Source: an uncultured Gammaproteobacteria bacterium
GTDB taxonomy: Bacteria > Pseudomonadota > Gammaproteobacteria > Pseudomonadales > Azotimanducaceae
Direction of reading: 5' to 3'
DNA: 5,248 bases
Assembly (NCBI GenBank): GCA_913043075.1
Contig: CAJWLI010000122.1
Span: 1-5,248 of the forward strand
This document shows positions 1 to 5,248 of the stretch, one piece after another (the first letter of the stretch is position 1; each line of letters opens with the position of its first letter). The position numbers were made by a program, and so were the translations under genes. The notes under the pieces are model-generated. The model saw only the letters and a program-made list of their open reading frames with translations. It was not told where the DNA came from and searched no databases.

Positions 1-928
1 CATCAGAATACCGGCAGTGTTTTGCGGAGTTTTTGGACACAAACCGACGTGGGGTATTGTGCCTTCATCAGGACATGAGTTAGTGGAAAACTTAGGTCTA
101 CCAGATCCCGATATCACCGTTTGCGGCCCCTTGGCTCGTGGGGCAGATGATCTCGCATTGGCTCTAGATGTGATGGCTGGGCCCAAAGAAAGAGAAAGAG
201 TGGGTTGGGATTTGAGGCTTCCGGTTTCGGACATTACCTCTCTTAGCGGCCTTCGGGTGGCGATTTGGCAAACAGACGAGCTTTCCCCAGTTTCCCAGGA
301 GGTTCAGGAAAAAGTAGTCGAAGTCGGTGAAGCCTTAGAAAAAATTGGCGCAAAAATTTCGTTTAATGCTAGACCAAATTTCGATAAACGTAAGGCACAT
401 TTGATTTATACCAGCCTAACAACCGCCACCATGGCGAGCGGTCAGCCAGGAGAGGTAATTAAAAAAATACAAAGGCGTGTAGACGGGTTAGCGCCTGATG
501 ATGACACGATAGAAGCCGCGCAGCTTCGAGCTTCGGTCATGTCCCACAGAGAATGGATTCGTCAAAACTTCAGGCGAGAGAAGCTTCGTCGCGCTTGGGA
601 CGAGTTCTTCATTGATTGGGATGTTCTCATCTGTCCGCAGTTTAATATTCCAGCCTATAAGCACGAAATTCGCCCCATGAGCGAGCGATCGCACATCGTT
701 GATGGAGAAGAGAGAAGCTATAATGATTATAGTTTTTGGGCGGGTATTGCGAACGCGCCCTATCTCCCAAGCACTGCTTTCCCGGCTGGTTTTTCTGCGG
801 ATGGTCTGCCCATCGGTCTCCAAGCTACTTGCCCAGCCTATCGAGACAAAAGAAGTATAGAAATCGCCCGTTTAATCACAAGGGAGATCGGTGGCTATGT
901 GCGCCCGGACAGGATGAAATCAGGTTAA
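1..928 (+). CDS. Amidase-signature family hydrolase, C-terminal part (5' end outside window)
   Basis: This is the C-terminal part of an amidase-signature (AS) enzyme, which hydrolyses a carboxamide to acid and ammonia with a Ser-cisSer-Lys triad. The open frame runs from base 2 to the TAA at 926-928, giving 308 residues, and has no start in the window. It opens with IRIPAVFCGVFGHKPTWG, the stretch that in this family directly follows the nucleophile Ser of the GGS motif, so the catalytic Lys and both Ser residues lie just upstream. Further AS landmarks are GPLAR (about residues 42-46 of the visible part), DVLICP (207-212), and near the end a conserved W/N/P-rich segment followed by GLPIGLQ (268-274). 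A GTG at 17 lies inside the core fold and is not a start. The next gene begins 6 nt after the stop, so the two are probably one transcript. AS enzymes act on many substrates (acylamides, nitrile-derived amides, aryl amides, Glu-tRNA), and the substrate here cannot be read from the sequence. The family call is firm; the specific role is unknown. Confidence 0.93.
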   Translation, partial: IRIPAVFCGVFGHKPTWGIVPSSGHELVENLGLPDPDITVCGPLARGADDLALALDVMAGPKERERVGWDLRLPVSDITSLSGLRVAIWQTDELSPVSQEVQEKVVEVGEALEKIGAKISFNARPNFDKRKAHLIYTSLTTATMASGQPGEVIKKIQRRVDGLAPDDDTIEAAQLRASVMSHREWIRQNFRREKLRRAWDEFFIDWDVLICPQFNIPAYKHEIRPMSERSHIVDGEERSYNDYSFWAGIANAPYLPSTAFPAGFSADGLPIGLQATCPAYRDKRSIEIARLITREIGGYVRPDRMKSG

Positions 929-934
929 CTAAAG

Positions 935-1585
935 ATGCAAATTGACCTTTATTATACGATGCGCTCCCCTTACTGTTACCTTTCAACACCATCAATCGCG
1001 GAGTTAGTAAAAGAGTATGACCTCTCCGTAAGACTAAAACCGGTGTATCCTTTAGCGGTCAGCGATGAAACCTTTTTCGAACGAGTGAACCCGCTTTGGT
1101 TGCCTTACGTTGCAAAAGATGTTCTCCGAATATCTGATCGGCTTGGAGTGCATTTTGCCCGCCCAAGGCCTGACCCGATTGTTCAGGATATGGTCACCAG
1201 AGAGGTTGCCGAGGCTCAGCCGTTTATAAAGAAACTTACCCACTACGCGCAAATAGCGTCTGAAAAAGATAAAGGACTGGATTACGTAGTTGAAGTTAGC
1301 GCAATGATGTTTAACCCCGCTGTAGATGGCTGGGACAAAGGAGAGCATTTAGGACTTGCGCTAGAGCGAGCCGGTCTCGATCTCCCAGAATTTGAAAAAA
1401 TAGCGGTTTCGGAAGAGCGGCGACTTGAGAGTGCAGTTCTCCGGAATAGAAAGGATCAACTTGCAGCTGGACACTGGGGCGCCCCATTGTTTGTTCACGA
1501 TGAAGAAATTTTTTTTGGACAAGACAGAATCCAAGATCTAGTGTGGCACCTCAAGAAAGCTGGACTGAATAAACGGAAAGACTAA
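935..1585 (+). CDS. 2-hydroxychromene-2-carboxylate isomerase-like protein (DsbA/kappa-GST fold)
   Basis: This 216-residue protein belongs to the DsbA-fold HCCA isomerase/kappa glutathione transferase family, whose type member NahD isomerises 2-hydroxychromene-2-carboxylate with glutathione in naphthalene breakdown. It starts MQIDLYYTMRSPYCYL. Ser11 of the SPYC motif sits where the family has its catalytic/glutathione-activating Ser, in place of the first Cys of a DsbA CxxC. A helical insertion fills the middle. The C-terminal thioredoxin half shows GAPLFV (182-187) with the expected cis-Pro at 184, then FGQDR (194-198), a strong signature of the group. The length is usual for the family. No signal peptide is seen, so it should be cytosolic. 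The ATG lies 6 nt after the amidase stop, with AGGT at 922-925 as a modest ribosome site inside the amidase end, which suggests translational coupling. Databases often give the NahD name to the whole family. No other naphthalene gene is visible, so the true substrate may be a different ring or thiol compound. Confidence 0.88.
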   Translation: MQIDLYYTMRSPYCYLSTPSIAELVKEYDLSVRLKPVYPLAVSDETFFERVNPLWLPYVAKDVLRISDRLGVHFARPRPDPIVQDMVTREVAEAQPFIKKLTHYAQIASEKDKGLDYVVEVSAMMFNPAVDGWDKGEHLGLALERAGLDLPEFEKIAVSEERRLESAVLRNRKDQLAAGHWGAPLFVHDEEIFFGQDRIQDLVWHLKKAGLNKRKD

Positions 1586-1705
1586 CGAATTTGCATTTTT
1601 GAAACGAATCTTTCATAGCTTTTTAGTGTTAAAAATAAGAGGGGGATCTTTTTACCGAGTTTAGATTTAGGTAATTGAGGTCATTTGTTAATTTTTGTCA
1701 TTTAG

Positions 1706-1712
1706 AAAAAGG
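1706..1712 (+). promoter_or_regulatory. Ribosome binding site for the GTG-started phosphotransferase
   Basis: AAAAAGG ends 8 nt before the GTG at 1721. No in-frame ATG fits better: the next Met in this frame is residue 66, inside the ATP-binding core, so this site supports the GTG start. Confidence 0.55.
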
Positions 1713-1720
1713 TATTAAAA

Positions 1721-2788
1721 GTGGGAAACACCGATCCGAATGAAAATGTAGGAACGATTGCCGTTCAGGAGCACCACAAATTCGATATAGACGCATTGAG
1801 GAACTTTATTATAGAAAACGTCGCAAAATTTGATGGGCCTCTCCTAGTAGAGGAATTTGCTGGGGGGCAGTCTAACCCGACCTTTTTGGTGAAAGCTGGT
1901 GGAAAGAAATACGTCATGCGACGCAAGCCGCCAGGCACTCTTGTTAAATCAGCTCATGCGGTCGACCGAGAGTTCAAGGTAATGTCAGCACTACAAAACA
2001 CTGATGTTCCTGTGCCAAAGACCTACAAGCTCTGCACAGATGAAAAAGTTATTGGAACTTGGTTCTACCTCATGGAGTTTCTCGATGGGCGAGTCATTTG
2101 GGATAGCGCCGACGGCAACCATTCTCCATCAGACAGGTCATCACTGTGGGATTCTGCGAACAAATCTTTAGCGAGCCTTCACAATGTTAATTATGAGAAC
2201 GCAGGACTTTCGGATTTTGGAAAACACAGCGATTATGTCGGACGGCAAATCAAGCGATGGTCAGAGCAGTACGAGTACACAAAAACACAAAATAATCCTT
2301 ACATGGAAAATCTTATTGACTATTTAGCTAAAAATAAGCCGGAAGACGATTTCTGCTCTATCGTTCACGGCGACCCAGCGATCGAAAATATGATGGTCCA
2401 CAAAAACAAATACGAGGTTATAGCTCTTCTTGATTGGGAGTTAAGCACTCTTGGCAATCCACTCAGCGATTTTGCGTACCTGTGCATGCGTTACCGAAAT
2501 TCTCTTCGCAACCTAGATTTAAAAAAACTGGGTATCCCTTATGAAGAAGACTATATAGAGGCATATTGTCAGCGAACTGGCCGTTCAGAAATCCAAAACT
2601 GGGAGTTTTATATGGCTTTCAATATGTTCCGATTGGCAGCGATACTTCAGGGAATCGCTAAACGAGTTATTGATGGAACCGCATCAAGTCGCAGTGCAAA
2701 ATTAAAGGGAGCCCAAAGCTACGATATGTCAATGCTTGCGTGGGCACAGATAGACAAAAGCGTTGATATTTCGAAGATAGCACTTTAA
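1721..2788 (+). CDS. APH-fold phosphotransferase, ACAD10/ACAD11/LvaA-type small-molecule kinase
   Basis: This 355-residue protein is of the phosphotransferase (APH) family, in the branch that forms the N-terminal kinase domain of ACAD10/ACAD11 and includes LvaA of levulinate catabolism. Members of that branch phosphorylate the hydroxyl of 4-hydroxyacyl-CoA so that it can be removed. Visible landmarks are the glycine-rich ATP loop GGQSN (48-52), the YVMRRKPPG segment (64-72) with the probable ATP-contacting Lys/Arg, REF (83-85) with the helix-C Glu, the hinge region YLMEFLDGRVIW (116-127), the catalytic loop HGD (216-218) with Asn223 completing HGDxxxxN, and the metal-binding DWELSTLG (238-245). 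All key kinase residues are present and the length is normal. The start is GTG with a good AAAAAGG ribosome site 8 nt upstream. A VOC gene follows 39 nt later. No acyl-CoA dehydrogenase or CoA ligase is in view, so 4-hydroxyacyl-CoA as substrate is inference. It is not likely to be an antibiotic-resistance kinase, because the motif set matches the ACAD11 group. Confidence 0.9.
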   Translation: MGNTDPNENVGTIAVQEHHKFDIDALRNFIIENVAKFDGPLLVEEFAGGQSNPTFLVKAGGKKYVMRRKPPGTLVKSAHAVDREFKVMSALQNTDVPVPKTYKLCTDEKVIGTWFYLMEFLDGRVIWDSADGNHSPSDRSSLWDSANKSLASLHNVNYENAGLSDFGKHSDYVGRQIKRWSEQYEYTKTQNNPYMENLIDYLAKNKPEDDFCSIVHGDPAIENMMVHKNKYEVIALLDWELSTLGNPLSDFAYLCMRYRNSLRNLDLKKLGIPYEEDYIEAYCQRTGRSEIQNWEFYMAFNMFRLAAILQGIAKRVIDGTASSRSAKLKGAQSYDMSMLAWAQIDKSVDISKIAL

Positions 2789-2813
2789 TTTATTGTCGCT
2801 GAAGAGGTGCGTT

Positions 2814-2817
2814 TGGA
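2814..2817 (+). promoter_or_regulatory. Ribosome binding site that favours the ATG at 2828 for the VOC gene
   Basis: GGAG lies 10 nt before the ATG at 2828. The rival GTG at 2807 has GAAGAG directly abutting it with no spacer, which is a poor arrangement. Confidence 0.45.
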
Positions 2818-2827
2818 GATTTTTAGC

Positions 2828-3196
2828 ATGATCGGTTATATGACTGTTGGTACTCAAAATTTAGAAAAAGCAAAAAAATATTGGTCTGAGCTTTTAGGCG
2901 AAACTGGAGCTAAGGTTTTCTCTGAGAACGAGCGTATTGTTTGCATTGGCAAAGGCCCTGACCAAATATTTTTCGCAGTATGCAAGCCATTCGATGGATC
3001 TCCGTCGGCGGCAGGCAACGGCAATATGGTTGCTTTTAGGTGCGAAACAAAAAATGAAGTTGATCGTTTGTATGCCAAAGCAATAGAGTTGGGAGGAACG
3101 GACGACGGTCCGGCGGGAGAGAGAGGCCCAACATTTTATGGCGGATATTTTAAGGACCTAGATGGCAATAAGGCTTGTTTTTATAAAATGGGTTAG
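2828..3196 (+). CDS. VOC (glyoxalase/bleomycin-resistance fold) family protein
   Basis: This 122-residue protein belongs to the vicinal-oxygen-chelate superfamily. It begins MIGYMTVGTQNLEKAKKYW, the usual first beta-strand and helix of a small bacterial VOC subfamily, has a CKPFDG segment near residues 52-57, and ends with GGYFKDLDGNKACFY (105-119), the closing strand pair. The metal ligands of glyoxalase I-like enzymes seem to be missing: Tyr4 stands in the usual first His position, Asn66/Met67 where the second-half His is expected, and Cys117 where a Glu normally follows DxDGN. It may therefore be a binding protein or a metal-independent enzyme. The ATG at 2828 is preferred because GGAG at 2814-2817 lies 10 nt upstream and family members start at MIGY. 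An in-frame GTG at 2807 would add 7 residues but has its purine-rich stretch right against the start. It follows the kinase gene by 39 nt and is probably in its operon. The substrate is unknown. Confidence 0.85.
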   Translation: MIGYMTVGTQNLEKAKKYWSELLGETGAKVFSENERIVCIGKGPDQIFFAVCKPFDGSPSAAGNGNMVAFRCETKNEVDRLYAKAIELGGTDDGPAGERGPTFYGGYFKDLDGNKACFYKMG

Positions 3197-3238
3197 GCTT
3201 CGCACTCTGTTAAGGTTTCATTGAGACTATTTTACACC

Positions 3239-4429
3239 TCATCGATCATGAAAATATTTATACGCTCGATCACCTTTAAATCGAACGATCTCTCTGCCAA
3301 GCTCGTCCGCATCGATTATAGCCTTTCTGAGTTTTTCAGCAGTTACATCAAAAGGAAAGTTTCGAAAAGCTTGGTAACCCAACGCACCCTCGACGACAGA
3401 ATTTAGTGCTGCGTTGTCAAACCTTGAAAGACTCATTTGCGAAAGACAGACGGGAAGCCCAACTCGAGAAAAAAATTTTGCAACCCTATCGGCCTCGAAA
3501 ACATCCTTTTCCATCATTAATTGAGCCTGAACTCCCATGGCTACCATTTCGCCATGAAGATACCTCTCTTCTACGATGGGAACGTGCGTGTATCCATGCG
3601 CAAAACCATGGGCTCCCGCCAGCCCTCCGCTTTCGAAGCCAACACCACTGAGAAGCGTGTTAGCTTCTACCACTTTTTCTAGCGAGAGATTAACCTCTGA
3701 ACGCTTTGTGGCCGCGAGCGCTTGCTCTCCTTCTTCAAAAAGAATTTTAGAGCAAAGCTCGCCCATTGCACTTGCAGCGAGCGTTGGTCTTACGCCCAAT
3801 ATAGTCGTTCCTTCAGGATTGTTCATGCACACCCGAGATTCGTACCAGGTCGCCATTGCATCGCCCATCCCGGCAACCAAATAGCGGGGTGGCGCTTGAG
3901 CAATGACTCCTGTATCGACGAGCACTAAAGAGGGGCTACTTGCGAAAAACTCTACTCCGTCCATGACCCCTTGATTAGTGTATAGCGCGGAGACTGCCGA
4001 ACAAGGAGCGTCATTGGATGCTAGAGTTGGGACAATGACGCTTGTGATCTCTAGTCGGGAAGCAACACATTTGCCTGCATCAACACATTTGCCTCCTCCT
4101 AAACTTACAAGGGTATCGACGCTCTCAGATTGCAGTTCATTTAGATGAAAGTTAATGGCATCTCGGCAACACTCACCCTCGAAGATTGATAGCACCGAAA
4201 CGCATCCACTTTTTTTCAAGCTATCAACAACACGTAAACCTTGTGTCTCGTGTCCTCTTCTGGAGGCTAGTATCCCGACGCGCTTGCTATCAAAGACTTT
4301 TAAATACTCACCTAAGTGGTCTAAGACCCCTTCTCCTTGTATGTACTTTGCGGGAGAGATTAACGCAGACGTTTTTTTGCCATCGGTAGGTCCCGCAGCG
4401 TAAATATCCGAAGGGACAAAACCTGACAT
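3239..4429 (-). CDS. Glycerol dehydrogenase-like, metal-dependent NAD alcohol dehydrogenase
   Basis: This 396-residue minus-strand gene encodes a protein of the GldA branch of the iron-containing (type III) alcohol dehydrogenases, which oxidise glycerol or related vicinal or secondary alcohols with NAD+, usually using Zn2+. Landmarks in order: SPAKYIQGEGVLDHLGEYL (25-43), as at the GldA N-terminus; the dinucleotide loop GGGKCVDAGKCVA (111-123); PTLASNDAPCSA (134-145) with Asp140 at the substrate/cofactor position typical of GldA; and three metal ligands, Asp190 in GMGDAMATW, His274 in GLAGAHGFAHG and His292 in YLHGEMVAMG. All are present, so it should be active. The N-terminus is about 18 residues longer than E. 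coli GldA and the protein is rather rich in Cys. The start is supported by AAGGAG 9 nt upstream. It runs against the other genes and converges on the VOC gene with 42 nt between stops. The DAPCSA motif argues for GldA over maleylacetate reductase; the natural substrate may not be glycerol. Confidence 0.9.
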   Translation of the reverse strand: MSGFVPSDIYAAGPTDGKKTSALISPAKYIQGEGVLDHLGEYLKVFDSKRVGILASRRGHETQGLRVVDSLKKSGCVSVLSIFEGECCRDAINFHLNELQSESVDTLVSLGGGKCVDAGKCVASRLEITSVIVPTLASNDAPCSAVSALYTNQGVMDGVEFFASSPSLVLVDTGVIAQAPPRYLVAGMGDAMATWYESRVCMNNPEGTTILGVRPTLAASAMGELCSKILFEEGEQALAATKRSEVNLSLEKVVEANTLLSGVGFESGGLAGAHGFAHGYTHVPIVEERYLHGEMVAMGVQAQLMMEKDVFEADRVAKFFSRVGLPVCLSQMSLSRFDNAALNSVVEGALGYQAFRNFPFDVTAEKLRKAIIDADELGREIVRFKGDRAYKYFHDR

Positions 4430-4438
4430 TTTCCCAAT

Positions 4439-4444
4439 CTCCTT
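4439..4444 (-). promoter_or_regulatory. Ribosome binding site of the GldA-like gene
   Basis: On the minus strand AAGGAG stands 9 nt before the ATG (4429-4427). This near-ideal site fixes the start and supports the extended N-terminus. Confidence 0.7.
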
Positions 4445-4456
4445 ACTTAAAAACCT

Positions 4457-4465
4457 ATGATAGCA
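4457..4465 (-). promoter_or_regulatory. Candidate extended -10 promoter element of the GldA-like gene
   Basis: Read on the minus strand, bases 4465 to 4457 are TGCTATCAT: a TATCAT -10 box (5 of 6 to TATAAT) preceded by the TGn extension. Transcription would start near 4450, leaving a leader of about 20 nt with the ribosome site. No good -35 box is seen, as is common for extended -10 promoters. The element overlaps the left arm of the inverted repeat at 4461-4524. Confidence 0.4.
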
Positions 4466-4524
4466 TCTCTAGAGACCAAAAGATTTTGTGGCGAACCCTG
4501 AGGGAAATTTCTAGAGCTATGCTA
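4461..4524. repeat. Imperfect inverted repeat, possible operator, in the divergent control region
   Basis: The left arm TAGCATCTCTAGAGA (4461-4475) pairs with the right arm TTTCTAGAGCTATGCTA (4508-4524), whose reverse complement is TAGCATAGCTCTAGAAA. The arms agree except for a 2-nt insertion and one mismatch and are 32 nt apart. The left arm also contains the perfect palindrome TCTCTAGAGA (4466-4475). The interval holds the odd palindrome CCCTGAGGG (4496-4504), and GAAATTTC (4504-4511) overlaps the right arm. Overlap with the candidate -10 of the minus-strand gene suggests a regulator-binding site rather than a terminator. Confidence 0.4.
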
Positions 4525-4580
4525 ATTCGAGAGCAAGCTTTTAAATTCCTGCTAAACAAATTTCCTTTTTAGGTTAATAA

Positions 4581-4586
4581 TATAAT
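4581..4586 (+). promoter_or_regulatory. Candidate -10 box for the short-chain dehydrogenase gene
   Basis: A perfect TATAAT lies in AATAATATAATTCG. No convincing -35 box is found 16-18 nt upstream. If used, transcription would start near 4593 and leave a leader of about 100 nt that includes the 4623-4643 hairpin. The region is AT-rich, so a chance match is possible. Confidence 0.3.
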
Positions 4587-4622
4587 TCGCAGTGAGCGCT
4601 AATGCTGGTCGAATTTCCTCGG

Positions 4623-4643
4623 CAAAACTTTTTTTAAGTTTTG
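4623..4643. repeat. Perfect 8-bp stem-loop upstream of the short-chain dehydrogenase
   Basis: CAAAACTT (4623-4630) and AAGTTTTG (4636-4643) form an 8-bp stem around a TTTTT loop. No T-run follows on the plus strand, so it does not look like an intrinsic terminator. It could be a protein-binding site or a leader hairpin about 50 nt before the gene; the stem is AT-rich and weak as RNA. Confidence 0.35.
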
Positions 4644-4685
4644 AGAAGATGTCCCAGTCCCGCACTGTCTATTGAGTTAAAAAAT

Positions 4686-4689
4686 GAGG
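4686..4689 (+). promoter_or_regulatory. Ribosome binding site for the SDR start at 4695
   Basis: GAGG is followed by CCAAA (5 nt) and then the ATG. It is the only usable site paired with a canonical start in the SDR frame before the cofactor motif. Confidence 0.5.
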
Positions 4690-4694
4690 CCAAA

Positions 4695-5248
4695 ATGATT
4701 GACGAGAATGGATTTCATAAGGAGAACCACATCAGAGATAAAGTAATTGTGGTTACTGGAGCGGCAAACGGATTCGGAAGATTAATTTGTAAAAAAGCAA
4801 GCCTTCTTGGGGCGAAGATCATGGCTGCTGATATAAATGAAAAAAAACTTTTAGAGCTAGTCTCTGATATCAACAAGCAGGGCGGCGCAGTTCAAGGGAT
4901 GAAAACAGATGTTTGCTATCAGGGCCAAATGCATGATCTTGCGCAAAAGGCCATTTCCGATTTCGGGAGTATCGACGTCATGATAAACAATGCGGGAGTT
5001 ATGCCGATGGCCTTCTATGCAGATCACTCTATTGCCTCCGACGCGTGGGATCGATGTATTGATATAAACTTCAAGGGTGTTTTGCACGGGATCAACGCTT
5101 CTTACGATCAAATGATAAAGCAAGGTCGCGGGCACGTGGTCAATCTGGCCTCAATCGTGGCCAACGCACCCGCGGCTGGGTGTGCTGTCTACGGAGCTAC
5201 GAAAGCTGCGGTTGTTTTTTTATCCGAGGGACTACGCGTTGAATCTCA
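4695..5248 (+). CDS. Short-chain dehydrogenase/reductase (SDR), N-terminal 184 residues, cut by window end
   Basis: This is a classical SDR NAD(P)-dependent oxidoreductase acting on an alcohol or carbonyl; the 3' end lies outside the window. The Rossmann cofactor motif is TGAANGFG (21-28). Asp46 at the end of the second beta-strand (AADIN) points to NAD over NADP. INNAG (97-101) and the catalytic tetrad Asn125, Ser153, Tyr166 and Lys170 (YGATK) are all present. The GVLHGI, GHVVNLAS and LSEGLRVES segments resemble the broad YdfG-like/COG4221 group, whose substrates vary widely. The ATG at 4695 has GAGG 5 nt upstream and gives a 12-residue lead before IRDKVIVVTG. A stronger AAGGAG (4719-4724) lies 6 nt before codon 13 (ATC), where SDRs commonly start, but no canonical start codon is there. 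The gene is divergent from the GldA-like gene across a 265-nt control region. The family is certain; the substrate is unknown. Confidence 0.92.
   Translation, partial: MIDENGFHKENHIRDKVIVVTGAANGFGRLICKKASLLGAKIMAADINEKKLLELVSDINKQGGAVQGMKTDVCYQGQMHDLAQKAISDFGSIDVMINNAGVMPMAFYADHSIASDAWDRCIDINFKGVLHGINASYDQMIKQGRGHVVNLASIVANAPAAGCAVYGATKAAVVFLSEGLRVES

Noticed and set aside
17..40. GTG at 17 as a start for the amidase
   Set aside because: The frame is open to the window edge and the residues before it (IRIPA) are conserved amidase core, so the gene begins outside the window.
488..823. Minus-strand open frame within the amidase
   Set aside because: Antisense to a well-supported coding frame, with no recognisable domain.
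1631..1653. A-rich, G5, T-rich stretch after the isomerase as an intrinsic terminator
   Set aside because: The possible stem (AGA/TCT plus A/T pairs with a bulge) is too weak and has no GC-rich core.
3406..4403. Several plus-strand open frames of 67-102 codons
   Set aside because: They lie opposite the GldA-like gene, which explains the strand with a full set of family motifs; the plus-strand products resemble no family and lack ribosome sites.
4649..4675. Eight-codon upstream ORF (MSQSRTVY) in the SDR leader
   Set aside because: It has no properly spaced ribosome site and no regulatory amino-acid run, so it cannot be separated from chance.
4857..5135. Minus-strand open frame within the SDR gene
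   Set aside because: Antisense shadow of a clear SDR with all catalytic motifs.

Overview
The window is bacterial chromosomal DNA of moderate, slightly AT-leaning composition. It carries six protein-coding genes and no RNA gene, insertion sequence or CRISPR array that I can see. Shine-Dalgarno sites, close gene spacing and the mix of families (amidase, DsbA-type isomerase, ACAD11-type kinase, VOC protein, glycerol-dehydrogenase-like enzyme, short-chain dehydrogenase) fit a heterotrophic proteobacterium, perhaps a marine one. That placement is inference; the sequence does not fix the taxon.

Layout: (1) 1-928, plus strand, the C-terminal two thirds of an amidase-signature hydrolase cut by the left window edge. 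(2) 935-1585, plus, a 2-hydroxychromene-2-carboxylate isomerase-like (kappa-GST/DsbA fold) protein only 6 nt after the amidase, so very likely co-transcribed. (3) 1586-1720, a 135-nt gap. (4) 1721-2788, plus, an APH-fold phosphotransferase of the ACAD10/ACAD11/LvaA type. (5) 2828-3196, plus, a small VOC (glyoxalase-fold) protein lacking the usual metal ligands. (6) 3239-4429, minus, a GldA-like NAD-dependent, metal-binding alcohol dehydrogenase converging on the VOC gene. (7) 4430-4694, an AT-rich divergent control region with inverted repeats and candidate promoters in both directions. (8) 4695 to the right edge, plus, the first 184 residues of a short-chain dehydrogenase/reductase.

Taken together the genes look like an accessory catabolic neighbourhood: amide hydrolysis, an isomerase for a (possibly aromatic) intermediate, a kinase of a family known to phosphorylate hydroxyacyl-CoA, and two alcohol/carbonyl oxidoreductases. 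No gene fixes the substrate, so a single pathway is a hypothesis. I saw no clear novel defence or mobile system. The most interesting points are the inverted repeat overlapping a candidate extended -10 promoter of the dehydrogenase, the uncertain start of the short-chain dehydrogenase, the tandem 14-nt repeat in the dinucleotide-binding loop of the GldA-like gene, and the orphan ACAD11-type kinase.
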